Shown here piece after piece: positions 32,568 through 44,314 of a stretch of 64,000 nt of DNA. Each line of letters opens with the position of its first letter. The stretch's first letter is position 1. The translations under genes were made by a program, and so were the position numbers. The stretch lies in contig NC_063017.1 in the NCBI RefSeq assembly GCF_020509005.1, positions 3,844,001 to 3,908,000 of the forward strand. Reading direction: 5' to 3'. The notes below the pieces were generated by a model. The model made no database searches, was not told the DNA's origin, and saw only the letters and a program-made list of their open reading frames with translations. The DNA is from Fulvia fulva (Eukaryota; Ascomycota; Dothideomycetes; Mycosphaerellales; Mycosphaerellaceae).

Positions 32568-32782
32568 CCAGCGCCTACAGCATCAACATAGCCCTGCACG
32601 CCACTTTTGCATGTCAGGATCGCGCTGGACACAGGGATGATCCTAGAGCATCGAGAAATGGCTGAATCGCTGCTCGCCGAAGTATTGCTTACGAAGCATG
32701 CCGTTGCCAGGCTTTCAGAGGCACGTCACCCAATCAGAAGGGGACGGCCCACCGTCCCAAGTGGAAAATCAGCGGAGGGACT

Positions 32783-34910
32783 TTATCCGGTGTAAGGCTG
32801 ATATCTCCAGATCCTGGCCTTCATGTCGCCGGAACCAGTGGCGAAGAGGTGACCCATCGGCGATGGCGCAACTGAGATAACTGCAAATTCGTTAGTGAGA
32901 GTCAAGACCATAATGCTTGAATGAGACTTACCAGAGTTCTTGTGTCCTTGCAACATAAGCTGAGCGTGGCCCGTCTCGGGATCCCAAAATTGCACTCCTC
33001 GGTCCTTAGAACCAGACATGACCCAGTGACCATCTGGTGTTAGAGCGACACTAAGCACGAAGTCTTTGTGACCATCAAAAGTGCGGATGCACTCGCCCTG
33101 CTTGGGTTGTGGTGGTGGGCCGCCAGGAATGGCGTATGTCTGTCGAGGGTTGAGTCGCCACATGCGAATCGTCTTATCCAGCGATCCAGAAACGAGGTGC
33201 TCGCCTGTTGGGCTGAAAGCAACGGAGTAGACACTGTCCTTATGACCTTGTTCGCCCTCAGTGCGCTCGACGAGCACACCAGTCTGGGTGTCCCAGATGC
33301 GCACGCTCTTGTCCAAGCTTCCGGCAGCCACAAAGCGACCGTTTGGTGACATGGCGACAGTGGTGACGCCATCCTCAATCTGGAGTGTGAGCACACACTG
33401 GCTGTCATGGAGATCCCAAAGACGGATGGTCCTGTCGCCGGAACCGGAGGCGATGTATCGCCCATCTGACGCGAAGTCAAGTGAGTAGATGTCTTGATCG
33501 TGGCCAGAGAATTGGTGTCGGATGACCTTCTGTTGGATGTCCCAGACTCGAATAATCTTGTCTTCTGCGCCAGTGGCGAGAGAGCGGCCGTCTGGGCTGA
33601 AGCAGACGCTGCGGATGTAGAGGTCGCCCTCGGAACTGGTGCTGTTGTCTTGGAGGTGGCAGACCTGCTTGCCGGAGTTGACATCGAAGATCTGAGCGGA
33701 TCGGTTGCATCCGGTTGCAACGAAACGTCCATCCTGGCTGAACCTCACACAGCAGACCACGCTCTGATGCGCCAAGTTGTGCACCAAGTCGACGTCCAAT
33801 CTACGTCGGACAGTAGGGTTGAAAACAGCGTGCCAGTCGTCGCCTGTACGCTTGAGGTGTGGTGGGAGCTTGTCTGGATCGTACTCAGACAGTTGATTGC
33901 CAATGTTCTCTAGCTGTGCTGGAGTGTATTGGAAGTCGGACGCGATCTGTGCGTTTGGATTTGGTGGTGGAGTAGGTCGTGCTACTTGGGGACTACCCGG
34001 GTAGGCATTCGCTGGAATTTGCTGTGGAGTGGCTGGACCACGGAGACCAGGAGGGCCACCAAGGCGAGGCTTGTTACCGCCGGGACTAGCGGTCGGCTGA
34101 GGTGGCTGCTGTGGGCCGTAGCCATTGAGGCTTGGTCCTGCCTGTGGTTGGCCATATGCGAATGGGTTGTGTGGTTGACCTGGAGGTTGATTGAGGCCCG
34201 GTGGACCTTGGCCTTGCATATGACCAGGCATACCCGGCTGACCTTGTTGCTCTTGTGGTGGAGGTGCGAGTCCAGGACCGCCTTGCCCACCTGCCATGAT
34301 TCCTTGGAACAAGTTCGCTGGCCCATGACCAATGGCTGGTGGTTGTGGTGGTTGAGCAGCGGAGTGTCCGCTTCCAGATGGGCCACCTCGCTGCTCCAGT
34401 TCGTGGCGAAGTCGGGCGATCTCCTCTTCGTACCTGTCGGGTATAAGCTTGTGCCTATTTCATCACCTAAAGTCGCAATACATACTTGCTCTTCATGGCA
34501 ATCTGCGTGGTTTCCAGCTGGTAGATCTTGGTCCGCACAAGCTCCATTTCCTGAATCTGAGCATGCACTATATACCACAGTCGTTCGTTAGCGCTCTGTT
34601 CCTCAGCATCTGATAGTTCGACATGATGATGGGGCCAGGGCAGGGCAGAGTGGAGATGGCTGTGGCAGATAGGTTCTCTTCTCTCACGCTCTGATATCTG
34701 CATGCAGCGCAAACACGGCTTTCGCTCGTTTGGTGTCTCATCTCGGCTGGCTGACCCCGGCTGTCGTTGGTGCAACTCACATTGGTGCTCATGCTCGGTG
34801 GACCGACCAGCTTGCGCCTCGAACTCGGCGCGCACCTGGTCCAGCAGCTCCGCCAGACGGCTGCCGGGCTGCTGCGGCCCTGGGGGCATGCCGCGATGCG
34901 CGTTGTACAT
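32783..34910 (-). CDS. tup1: General transcriptional corepressor Tup1 (RcoA/TupA)
   Basis: Four exons, 34910-34781, 34567-34486, 34433-32932 and 32880-32783, code 603 residues. Introns have donors GTGAGT, GTATGT and GTAAGT, and acceptors TATATAG, CGACAG and TTGCAG. The last one is 51 nt and in frame. The N-terminus has the Tup1 tetramerisation helix (RLAELLDQVRAEFEAQ, then QEMELVRTKIYQLE and EEEIARLRHELEQ). A Gln/Pro/Gly-rich linker follows, then a seven-blade WD40 propeller from about residue 275 to the end. Tup1 with Ssn6/Cyc8 represses many genes by recruiting deacetylases and positioning nucleosomes; in fungi it controls development and metabolism. Length and architecture match the family. 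Confidence 0.95.
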
Positions 34911-37601
34911 GATGCTGATGTTGACGCGCCCAACCGATCCTGCTCTTTAGGCTGTATCGCAATCGCACATCAGACGGATCCGATGTTTCCTGTGGGTGAT
35001 GCTGTGTTTGTGTCGATGGCGGTGGACGACGTCCGGCGGCAACGGCGGTCAGCTGAAACCACCCGTGGCGAGCTCTTCCCCAGCGAAGCTTTGTGCCCAG
35101 TCGCGATGATGCTGGCTGGCTCCGCGGCGGTGGTGCTGGCTGATGGAGGGGTGGAGAGCGGATGGGGATGGGAGGGGGGTGAGGGCAGTCGCAGTGCAGT
35201 CGTCGATGGTATGGTATGCAGAGTGCTGGTGGTGCTGGTGGTGCTGGTGCGGCGATAGGCGAAGGAGCACGACGGCGAAAAAGAGCAGCGGAGGTAGCGA
35301 GGGCGAAGCAGTGCCCAGCTTCCAGCGCTTCTAATCCGAATCCGCAGTAACGGCTGGGTAACAGCGCAAAAACACCCTGTAGGCTGTCGCAGCCGTGTGG
35401 AGCTAGTATCCACCATAAAGCATGCCAGCTACATATGTAGACTTAGTGCTCCCGCAAACTTTACCACACGACGAAGCTTGAGTCTCGGTCCTGCCAACCG
35501 TGCACCGCACCCGGCCAAGAGCCCGTATGGATTCGGCGACGTGCTGCCGCGCAAAGATCCACCACACAGTACACATAGCACAGGCGCTTGTTCGACTCTC
35601 CGATCATAGCGCTGTCATACCACATCAAAAGTCTTGTTGTTCATGTCTGAGGCTTCGTTCGCTTCAGGCAGCCCTTGCCTCCAAACCGAACCAAACCTAC
35701 GCAATGGGTACACTCCACCGCACCAAAGACTGCATTAGCTTCCGAGCTATAAGATCGCACGCATCTTCTGCCGGCTCTGGGCGTGACCACTCATCGTGCA
35801 GCGCTGTCGATATACGTTGCGCCGTGGACACATCGGAAGCATCGCGTTGCCTGCGTTAGGCTTAAATAGCCGGCTTACCTCCTCTACTCTGCGACAGGCC
35901 TGCCATTCCTCCGGGACGAGCCTTCTGATCACAAGTTCCAGGTCGTTACGATGATGACGAGATGTGTATTCCTGATCATTCATGGTCTGACATTTGACAG
36001 CGTCTGTTGGGAAAAGATGGCTAGCACGACAGACACAAGTTACGCCATGGCGGCAAGTCGTGCTACTATGCGTACTATGCATCGACATGGGGCTGCGAAT
36101 GTAGAGACCATGTATGTATATATCACAATGCGAGCAGGCTGCAAGTCATTGCACTTCATCACTTTCTCGCCAAGCGATCCCAGCAGCCTCAGATTCTTTG
36201 AAGCCGACAGAACAAAAGCCCTCAAACCTTCTCGGAGAACACCACAAGGATCACTCAAGCGCGCGCCCTCTTGGCGTGGCGGTACACGGCGGTATGATAG
36301 CTCGTCCTCGTCGTGAAACTCAATCTACACAACTCCGCGATGCCGCGCCAGGGTACTTCCATGTATCGAAACCTACAAATGCTGTCCATCTCACACCACT
36401 GCAGCAACGCCTGTGGGATAAAGCGTGGAGGCGCTGCATATGCATGCATCACACATGCAGCATGCAGAACTGTCTCCATCACTCACTGGCTACTGCGGAT
36501 ACTGGCATAATATGCTGCGAGGCATATGCATAGTCGTCGAAGCGAACCTGACACTTGCCGTGAGGTACCCTGTGACTGCTGTGCATGATGCGATGGGGGA
36601 TGAGGGTGAGTTGTGTGCTGGCATATGTTTCAGGCACCGAGGTTTTGGCCCCATGTCGTAGAAGTGTAGACGACAAGGCCTTGCGTGCGAAGTGGCGTTG
36701 TTGGTAGAGACATGCGTTTCGGATCCAGCATCTGGCATTTGCAGTATTTGCGTTGTGAAGGAGGAGAGAAAAGTGTCTGCAACGCATGACTTGGGAGACT
36801 TCTCAATCGAACAAAGCCAGTGGAGCCAGGGAGTTCCGTACACTTCAAGCTAACTCCATCCGACAGCACGGAAAGTGATGTCTCAGCATAATAACTTCTG
36901 GCTTTCCGGTACCGCGATAGGCCTCATCCAATTCTCGTAGCGAAGCTTGATATATCGGTACATACGTACGAACCAGACTCTTTGACTTCATCGCCACCAT
37001 CTTTGACTTCAGCAAGAACCAACACGATCAAGAACGGTTGCAACCGTTTTGCACGGGCTGAAACCAACGCCATTCGAATTAGTGCTTTCGGCGAGCGAAC
37101 CGGACCGGCCTTCGTTTCTGCACAACACTGCGAGCCGAGCTTCTGGGTGGCGCCACTGCTGTGCGTGAAGGATATGGGAGCACCGCATGGGTTGGTGGGG
37201 TGCATTGTGATACAGTTCAGACGTGAACATGAGTTGTGATGTTGGGCAGATGGCAGCATGATGGGGATAGACCAAATAGAGTCGCATTCTGTGATGAAAG
37301 GTTCCACATCTGGAGGCGGACCTCTCTCCGAGTGGTTTTGGTACCTGAGTAATGCGAGTTCCCAATGTCTCATATCCATGTCGGTCTTCTTGCCGGCGAA
37401 TTGTTCGAGATCTTGGAGTGATCGAGTGAGATGAGGCGGACAGCATGAGACGAGCATGTCCATGGCGTTGACTTTGAACGCCTCTCGTAGGGTGCAGCAG
37501 GCTCACTACTGGCTAGCATGTGGTTGTAGTTCAGCACAAGGTTGTAGTCATATGGTTGTAGTCGTTCAGAGTCTTCATTCGCATGACTTGTCGCCAATGT
37601 A
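34911..37601. other. 2.7-kb gene-poor region upstream of TUP1
   Basis: No gene is supported. Frames at 34767-35258 (plus) and 36924-37463 (minus) are open for more than 150 codons. The first is GT/GGT-biased; the second begins with about 40 plausible residues (from MDMLVSCCPP) and ends those at a CAG-GTACCA donor-like site before degenerating. The region includes a (GGTGCT)-type repeat near 35223-35250. A long regulatory upstream region or 5' UTR is common for fungal TUP1 genes. Confidence 0.4.
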
Positions 37602-38376
37602 TCACGACAGAGGAGGCTGAAGTCGATCAACAGGCTCATACAGCCAGCGCTCATTGTCCAGTTTTCGCATCACTTCGTCCTTGAGGTAGAACATCATGTC
37701 TCCCACATCGCGTTCAAAGTCTGTGATCGTGAGCGCGTGCTTCAATAAATCCACAGCCTGAACAGCTTACCTGGCTCACTCTGTCTGCCCGTCCTCATTC
37801 CCAGATGCGCGCCTGACGCGAAGTACTTCCGTGCGACATTGGCATAGTATGCGTCCATGTGCTCTGTCAAACCTGTCAGTCTTCGGTGTGCTGTTGCCCA
37901 AGCTGACTGCGCATACTCATGTTGTTCGCTTCATGCTCTTCCGCCGTCTCCTCCCACTCCGGCGTCTTGCTGCCGTGCGGCGCCTTCATAAGAAAGTTGC
38001 CAGTAGCATCTCTATTCACAATATCCGCCTCTTCTACCTGTTGTTTCGGCCGCGCTCTTGCGAGTCTACCCTCCGGCGATCTATGTCTGACCCTCCGCAA
38101 AGCCTGTCGCGGTCTGTGTACTATCGGCTCCCTCTCTTGATTCTCCTCATCTGAGTCTGCTAGCACTTCATCGGCTACTCGAGGTGTCGTGCGACTCGTT
38201 GGTCGTCTCGATAGTGCGGGTGCAAAGAGCTCGCGTTGTTGTCGGGTGCGCGTGGAAGCGGCACTTGCGTTCGAGGACAGGCTTTGTTGTGAGGGTTGTG
38301 CGCGCAGAGATCTGCTTGCAGGGTGGCTTGCTGCGTTTGAGCTTGTCGTGAAAGGATCAGGTCTCGCGGAAGGCAT
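37602..38376 (-). CDS. Unknown three-exon protein, Arg/Ser-rich N-terminus
   Basis: Exons 38376-37917, 37872-37771 and 37720-37602 code 226 residues. Introns have donors GTATGC and GTAAGC and acceptors CTGACAG and ATCACAG; lengths are 44 and 50 nt. Residues 1-130 are disordered and rich in Ser, Arg and Gln. From about 140 on there is an ordered, charged, aromatic region: EHMDAYYANVARKYF, then SEPDFERDVGDMMFYLKDEV and KLDNERWLYEP near the end. I do not recognise the family. The joint at each intron restores one continuous frame of even composition, which is the main evidence that it is real. A further downstream exon near 37380-37460 cannot be excluded. Confidence 0.62.
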
Positions 38377-39697
38377 GACGGCAAGTGAGCTGTATGCCTC
38401 GATACTATGTACGTGTGTAGGTGGTATCTAGGGAAGCGTGTATCGAGGTCGTTAAATTGGCATGATCTCGAAGTATGTACATACCCATGGTCTGTGGCCA
38501 CAACTATCAACAACTCTTTCCTTCTCTACAGGCCGGCATCATCAGCACCTTCCGCAGGTCTGCACTTGATGTCTCAAGTAGAGTATGTCACCGTCGCCCA
38601 CCAACGTTCTCGCTTCCGCCATCTCAATCAATCTCCTCAACAGCTTCTTCTCCAGGTCTGCGCACATGGCGCAGAATTGATGAAAAAGTGTCGCGTCACC
38701 TAGAGGCAGTGCAATACCAGGGACACTGTGCCACCGAGACATGAGCAAGCTCAGCGGCCTCGGGGCTAGTGCCAAAAATAAGAATAATCTTGAATGAGTC
38801 CATAGACTCGTTTCAGAGACTAAACTGAAAAGAACAGATACTACACCTGCAAAGTCGTTAGTTGGAGGTAGTCGAGCATAATGATGGGTATACTGACTTG
38901 ATCTAAGCCAAAAGGCACTGGAGAGAATTAGCAAGTTGTCTCCAAAAGGTAGGGCGAGGGTAGAAACTCACAAGAGGAGCTGGGAAGAAGGGGAGAAGGT
39001 CGCGCATGGCAAAGTTGGACGGTTTTGTGCTTGCGGTCCTGGCCTGTGCGGGCTGCTGACCAGCATAATGACAAGCAAAGGTCGTGAGTATGGTGACAGA
39101 GTGTGCAAAATATTGATGGAGGGACGGAGCAAAGTGAATGAAATTAGTGGTCGATCCTGCTGAACTTGGTGGGGATTCCAGCTGTGCGACAAAAGTCTTA
39201 GGACGCCAGAAGCTCAGTGAGGGCAGTTCTTCGGCTGTTGCCGGCGATGGAGTGAAGACCTTGACCCTTGGAACGAGGGCTGGTGACAAAGTTGAATGCC
39301 TAGCGAGGTCCGACTGATGCATTCGAGGGTACAGCGCGGCTATGTAGGTATGCGTTCGTTCAGAAGCCGTCTAGAAGTCATGTCGACAAATACAGCGGCG
39401 GCAACATACTTTGCTTGGAGGCTGGTCAGCGGGAGTCATCTTCATGTTCCGTTACCTTCATTACTTCAACAATCCACAGCAAGAAACCGCGATATGCCAA
39501 AACAACAGATCCAGGGCGGCTTTGAGACATGCCGAGCTCGAGTACAACTCAACACAATGCCTTGCACAATCAGTGCTTTGGTATGAGAATGATGTGTGGT
39601 TGAAAATAAACATACGCTAGCCCAAACAAGCGAGATTGCCTCAGGCGACAACAATCTTCTCCACTCTTCGCGTCCATCATCCACCACCAATCCGCAT

Positions 39698-39743
<46 letters not shown>

Positions 39744-41538
39744 CGAAACCCGCTCATCTCTGTGCTATACAAAGAACACATGCAAGCCGGATCTAATGGA
39801 TGCTCTCGCCGAACCGCACCTTATCTCAACCTCCTCCACATCCATCCAGCGCTATCATACGCGTGTGCGATAATGTCATCCCTCCGGAGGCTGTCTCCGG
39901 AGTTCCATCCACTGGATTGCTATGTGCTGGACGTGGAGAGGAATCAGCTGTTGAGGATATCCTGGACGCCATTCGCTTGAGACGTCGCGGGATGTCCATC
40001 GGCGTCCTGCGATGGTGTGCGACCGACCATCACCGAAGCCTCACTTGTTCGTCCGCGAGCCCACCAATAGCGCACTCATCGTGGTGAAGATGAAGTGGTC
40101 ACTTCATATGTGCTTTCGGCAAACTTGACCCACCCACCTGGTCGCGGACAGCCCGATGCATGGACATACTGACAATCGCGGGACACTACCACACAGCCGG
40201 CGCATCGTATTATTATCGAGCCTTGGGATCCTGCTGAAGACGCCTTCTCAGCTGCATGTTTCTCCGGTTCCTGTGGGCGTCCGGAACAAGACGGCATCTT
40301 GCGATGTGGCGCCGCAGAGCGTGGCAGCCCTGAGAGCTTCGGTAGAACAGCCGCTTACTACTGTGTGGCACGCGCACGAGCTGTGTCAGGACGCTGCGGT
40401 ACGCTGCTAGCAAACGCCTTGCCATGCGAGCTGTTGTCGCTCTCGGGTCAACTTAGGCGACACGATGCTGATTCGCTGTGCGCTCCACAACGGGCTCGCT
40501 TCAAAGAGATGCCGTCCAAGCAATCTTTAGCACCCCTCCTTGTGTCGGACCGCTTTGAGATCGAGAGATGGAAGGATGCGTACGCCGGAGGGGCATGACG
40601 GTGGGTGTGAAGATGAGCATGATCATCTGCTAGCATGCAATTATTGCGATAGCTCATGCTGCCCTTCCGGGCACAAATCCTCAATCTTCACGGCCAGTCA
40701 CAAGAGAACCTGGGGAAGAACTGACGAGCGTGCAGCTGGTGCCAAACTCTGTTTAAGCTATCAGTATCCAATCGCACGATCGGCATTGACTCAATTTACA
40801 AGTCAAGACACTGACCGAACACAGAGCAGCAGAGGGCGTTCAGCCTCGCACATCCCGCTCGCTGCCGCTTCGGTCTGAGCTCGAAGTGGATGCGCGAGAA
40901 CGGCGTCTGCAGCACATCACAACAAGAAGCTGAGTGGCAGACTACGGCCGCCTTTGTGGCTGGCAGCTACCGACCATTCGGGAATAGATCGAAGCATCGC
41001 TTCACACCTCGACAGTGCTGCGCACCAGCCCGCGAAGCCACGACCTCAAGCCGCGACTTGATCCCACATGCGAATCTCGATCTGATGTACCAGCGTACCT
41101 ACCTTTGACCTCGCCGTCCCGCAGACCTCACCCTAGCTTACCTTTCTGGAGTCGAAGACCTGCATGTCGGGCTGTAGTGGGATAGAGCAGTCCCCACTGA
41201 GTTTTCGTCATCCCAGCATAGCATAGCGGACGAGCATCTCGCATTTATATCATGTTGGTAGCCGGTAGGTGCCCATGCGCTTGGTACGTACAACGAACAG
41301 GAGCTCACTCCTTACCCATATACCGTCTTGTATTCCCACTGAGTTGAGCGCCGATCCCGAAGACGTCCATAACCTCATCCAGGACCATTAGCCTTGTACA
41401 AAGCATCCTACATCAAGAAACAGCTTGAGCCAGCTACGTACCGGAGCGACTGACGATACCACAACGGGGGACGTTAAGACGCCGAACAAGCCGAGTCAGC
41501 TACTACAACGTCGACTCAGTCAAGCACAGTGCAGCCAG
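38377..41538. other. 3.1-kb gene-poor region
   Basis: No gene is called. On the minus strand, good splice signals occur near 38880-38985 (GTGAGT, CTAAT, TCTCCAG; then CAACTAAC, TTTGCAG) and an ATG at 39445 reads 12 residues to a GTATGT donor. A short spliced gene may lie at 38540-39445, but no frame through these exons could be settled. 39699-39740 is a (CA)21 microsatellite. 39800-41400 shows nothing beyond the probable 5' region of the C2H2 gene. Confidence 0.35.
39699..39740. repeat. (CA)21 microsatellite
   Basis: An uninterrupted run of 21 CA units, by far the longest simple repeat in the window. Confidence 0.97.
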
Positions 41539-42735
41539 ATGGACGTGGCAGGCGTCATGTCTTCATTCAACATGGCTTTCAGGCCGGATACATCAGTCAT
41601 GCTTTCATACATGCAGTCACAAGAGCAAGAGGGAACTACAATGCACGCACCGTCGATAGCACCAAGCGAACTGTTGAACACTCAGATGAATGCAGATCTG
41701 AGTGTTGGTCTAGGAATGGATCCATCTTATGCCAACGTATATGCCATGAACCCTGGCTACAACAATGCCACCTTTGGTAACCTTGTCGCGTGGCCTGCTC
41801 CAATCAACACCAACTTCAACGCAATGCCGAGACCAGCTATGATGCAGACCGACAGTTACAGTAGCCTCGACAGCAATGAGACATACATCAAGATCGAAGA
41901 CGATTCGCCAGCCCACCCATCGCAAGTTTTCTACAATGCCAATGCGTATGCATCCAGCCCAGCGTCGCGCACAGGAACAGATGAGCCTGAAGAGACGAAG
42001 CCCACTGTATTTGCAACCGACATTGATACGTTGATGCGTGCTATCCAGACAAAAACGGGCTCTGCTACAGAACAACGACAGAAGGATCAGCCACAAGTTA
42101 CCATTACCGAAATCAGTCCACCGAAGCCGAAGAAGCGATACGAATGCGATGTGTCTGACTGTGGAAAGGCATTCTATCAGAAGACGCATCTCGAGATTCA
42201 CACACGAGCACACACAGGCATCAAGCCATTTCTGTGCAGAGAACCGTCATGCGGACAACGATTCAGTCAGCTGGGCAACCTCAAAACACACGAACGAAGA
42301 CATACCGGAGAGCGACCATACCACTGCGACATCTGCGGCAAGACGTTCGCACAGCACGGCAATGTTCGAGCGCACAAGATCGTGCACACAGCCGCCAAGC
42401 CCTTCACGTGTAAGCTGGACAGCTGCAACAAACAGTTCACGCAACTCGGAAACCTCAAATCGCACCAGAACAAGTTTCACGTGGAGACGATACGTCGTTT
42501 AAAATCACGATTTGAGAGCTTCAAGGAGGGCGATGTTGTCGACACTTGGGAGAAGGAAATGTGGGAGTATTTCGCTAGCCTCTACAATAACTGCAACCAG
42601 GGCATCAAAGGCCGCGGTAAAGATCGCAGGATCAGCAATACTGCGGCTCAAAGGAGGGACAGCATCGTTAGTATTGCTGGATCGTCAAGCGGCAGCCTGA
42701 GCGCGGGGCACAGCATGCCTCAACGATTATTCTGA
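41539..42735 (+). CDS. C2H2 zinc-finger transcription factor, Azf1-like
   Basis: From ATG 41539 the frame codes 398 residues. The frame is open upstream to a stop at 41389 and looks coding ([15 protein letters not shown]), but has no ATG there, so the true start is probably in an upstream exon that I could not place. Four C2H2 fingers lie in tandem from about residue 198: [12 protein letters not shown]...[24 protein letters not shown] and [12 protein letters not shown], joined by TG-KP-type linkers, and followed by a conserved basic/aromatic stretch ([25 protein letters not shown]). The N-terminus is Met/Asn/Ser-rich. Yeast Azf1 is a glucose-responsive activator of carbon-metabolism and cell-wall genes. 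Targets here are unknown. Confidence 0.83.
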   Translation: MDVAGVMSSFNMAFRPDTSVMLSYMQSQEQEGTTMHAPSIAPSELLNTQMNADLSVGLGMDPSYANVYAMNPGYNNATFGNLVAWPAPINTNFNAMPRPAMMQTDSYSSLDSNETYIKIEDDSPAHPSQVFYNANAYASSPASRTGTDEPEETKPTVFATDIDTLMRAIQTKTGSATEQRQKDQPQVTITEISPPKPKKRYECDVSDCGKAFYQKTHLEIHTRAHTGIKPFLCREPSCGQRFSQLGNLKTHERRHTGERPYHCDICGKTFAQHGNVRAHKIVHTAAKPFTCKLDSCNKQFTQLGNLKSHQNKFHVETIRRLKSRFESFKEGDVVDTWEKEMWEYFASLYNNCNQGIKGRGKDRRISNTAAQRRDSIVSIAGSSSGSLSAGHSMPQRLF

Positions 42736-44314
42736 ACGGCGGTGCGACCTGGAGGCACCTTCTAACGAGCGACGTTTTCTGGATGTATTGCGGCGGGGTT
42801 CTGGACTTCTGCTTGTAACACTGAGCGGATTGCAAGGGGCGTTTGTCGTGATTCTGTACGAGTGATACCCCAACAGCTGATAGCTTCTGCAAATCGATTG
42901 CGGCAAAGACACGGCGACGATGCCCGTCACCGCCAGTAAAGACTACGGCTCCGCTTCCCTTCAGCACGACTGACAGCTCCATCCTTTCAATGCGCTAAAG
43001 GACGTGCGGTCTGGCAGTCATGTGCATTTCTGCCGTCTTCGCCTCGCAAACTCTCAAAGCTTTGCCCCTCACTTCCCAGAACTCTACAGGCGGGAGGCTC
43101 TGCGGCCACTGGCCGCGCCGAAGGAAAACAGGTGTTGAAGCATATTATTTGAATCAGCTTCATCCTCCTCACCAGCTTTGTGCCTTGTCCCAGCGTGAGG
43201 AGAGAGCTTCATCACCAGAGCTACAATCGCGATCAATGCGCAGCACTCACATCTGTCGGATGCCTTGTACTGTACCTATTGGCACACGAAAGCCTTACGC
43301 CGCCTTTGCCGCGGTGCAAACCTCGGTGCACGCAGATCTGCTCACTATGCACGCAATTAAATAACCACTGCAGCAGCAGGTCTGTGAGTGGTGTTGATGA
43401 TGATGCAGGCGATGCACAGCGCGTAAGCACACAATCGACAGCATCGCGCAATGATCACGATAAGATCTGCAGGCACGGACTGTACCCAGTGGCGTGGACG
43501 AGTCAGACCCAAGCAACGGCCGCTATGCAAAGTTTCCTCCGCACGCACTGAGATGTCATCTGTCGATAGAGATTCTGTTGACACAAGAGGAGCATGACAG
43601 TCTAGACAGAGTGGTCTGGTCAATCAAGATTCTGAGGCCGGGAGCTGCGTTGCATACAGCTTTTTTCGAGATAAGTGCGTGGCCGTCGCCCTGATCGTTC
43701 TCAATTAGTATACGGCGTCCCTGATGGGGACGTCGACTCAGTGACATGCGTTGACAACCACAGAGACGGAGGGTTGATGCACGCTGCCAAACGCAGAAAG
43801 CCTGCACGTCAGCCATTAGAATCATATGTACATGTCGACTCTGAACACTCTATCTCTATACCATCGTTGTAAAATGCGACTCAACCATGAACCTCTCTCA
43901 AAGCTATCCACAACGCCTCGCTGATGCTCAACAAGCTCCCCTGCCGATGATCACCTGTCCACGCTACTGCACAGCACGAACGCACCTGTCGACCATCGCG
44001 ATCGGCTGCTGGTTCTTGGGCTCGGCATCCTTATTGCCATAGTAGGCCTTATGCTGGCGGCCTATTGTAGCTTTTACCGCAAGCAGCTCTGGTCTCGCCT
44101 GATGTGGCTGTGAGCGTCCTTCGTCAGCAGCCGCATGTGGTATTTGTGCAGCTGTAGTAGTGTGCGGCAGCATGGAGGTATCTCGGCCGAAGAAGTGTAA
44201 TACGAGAGTCGTCAACGTCGTTCAATCATCGTCGCCATCCTTGGGAAGTGCTGTCATCCTGGGTATTGTCCAGAGTGTCAATCTGACTGCCGGATGGTTG
44301 TCGTCTTCAGTCGC
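42736..44314. other. 1.6-kb convergent intergenic region, no gene seen
   Basis: This lies between the stops of the C2H2 gene and the laccase gene. Several frames of 60-120 codons overlap on both strands without any recognisable domain or splice pattern. Confidence 0.45.

Noticed and set aside
36924..37463. Open frame of 179 codons, minus strand
   Set aside because: Only the first 40 residues look plausible; the rest is erratic. Kept as a remark in the region entry.
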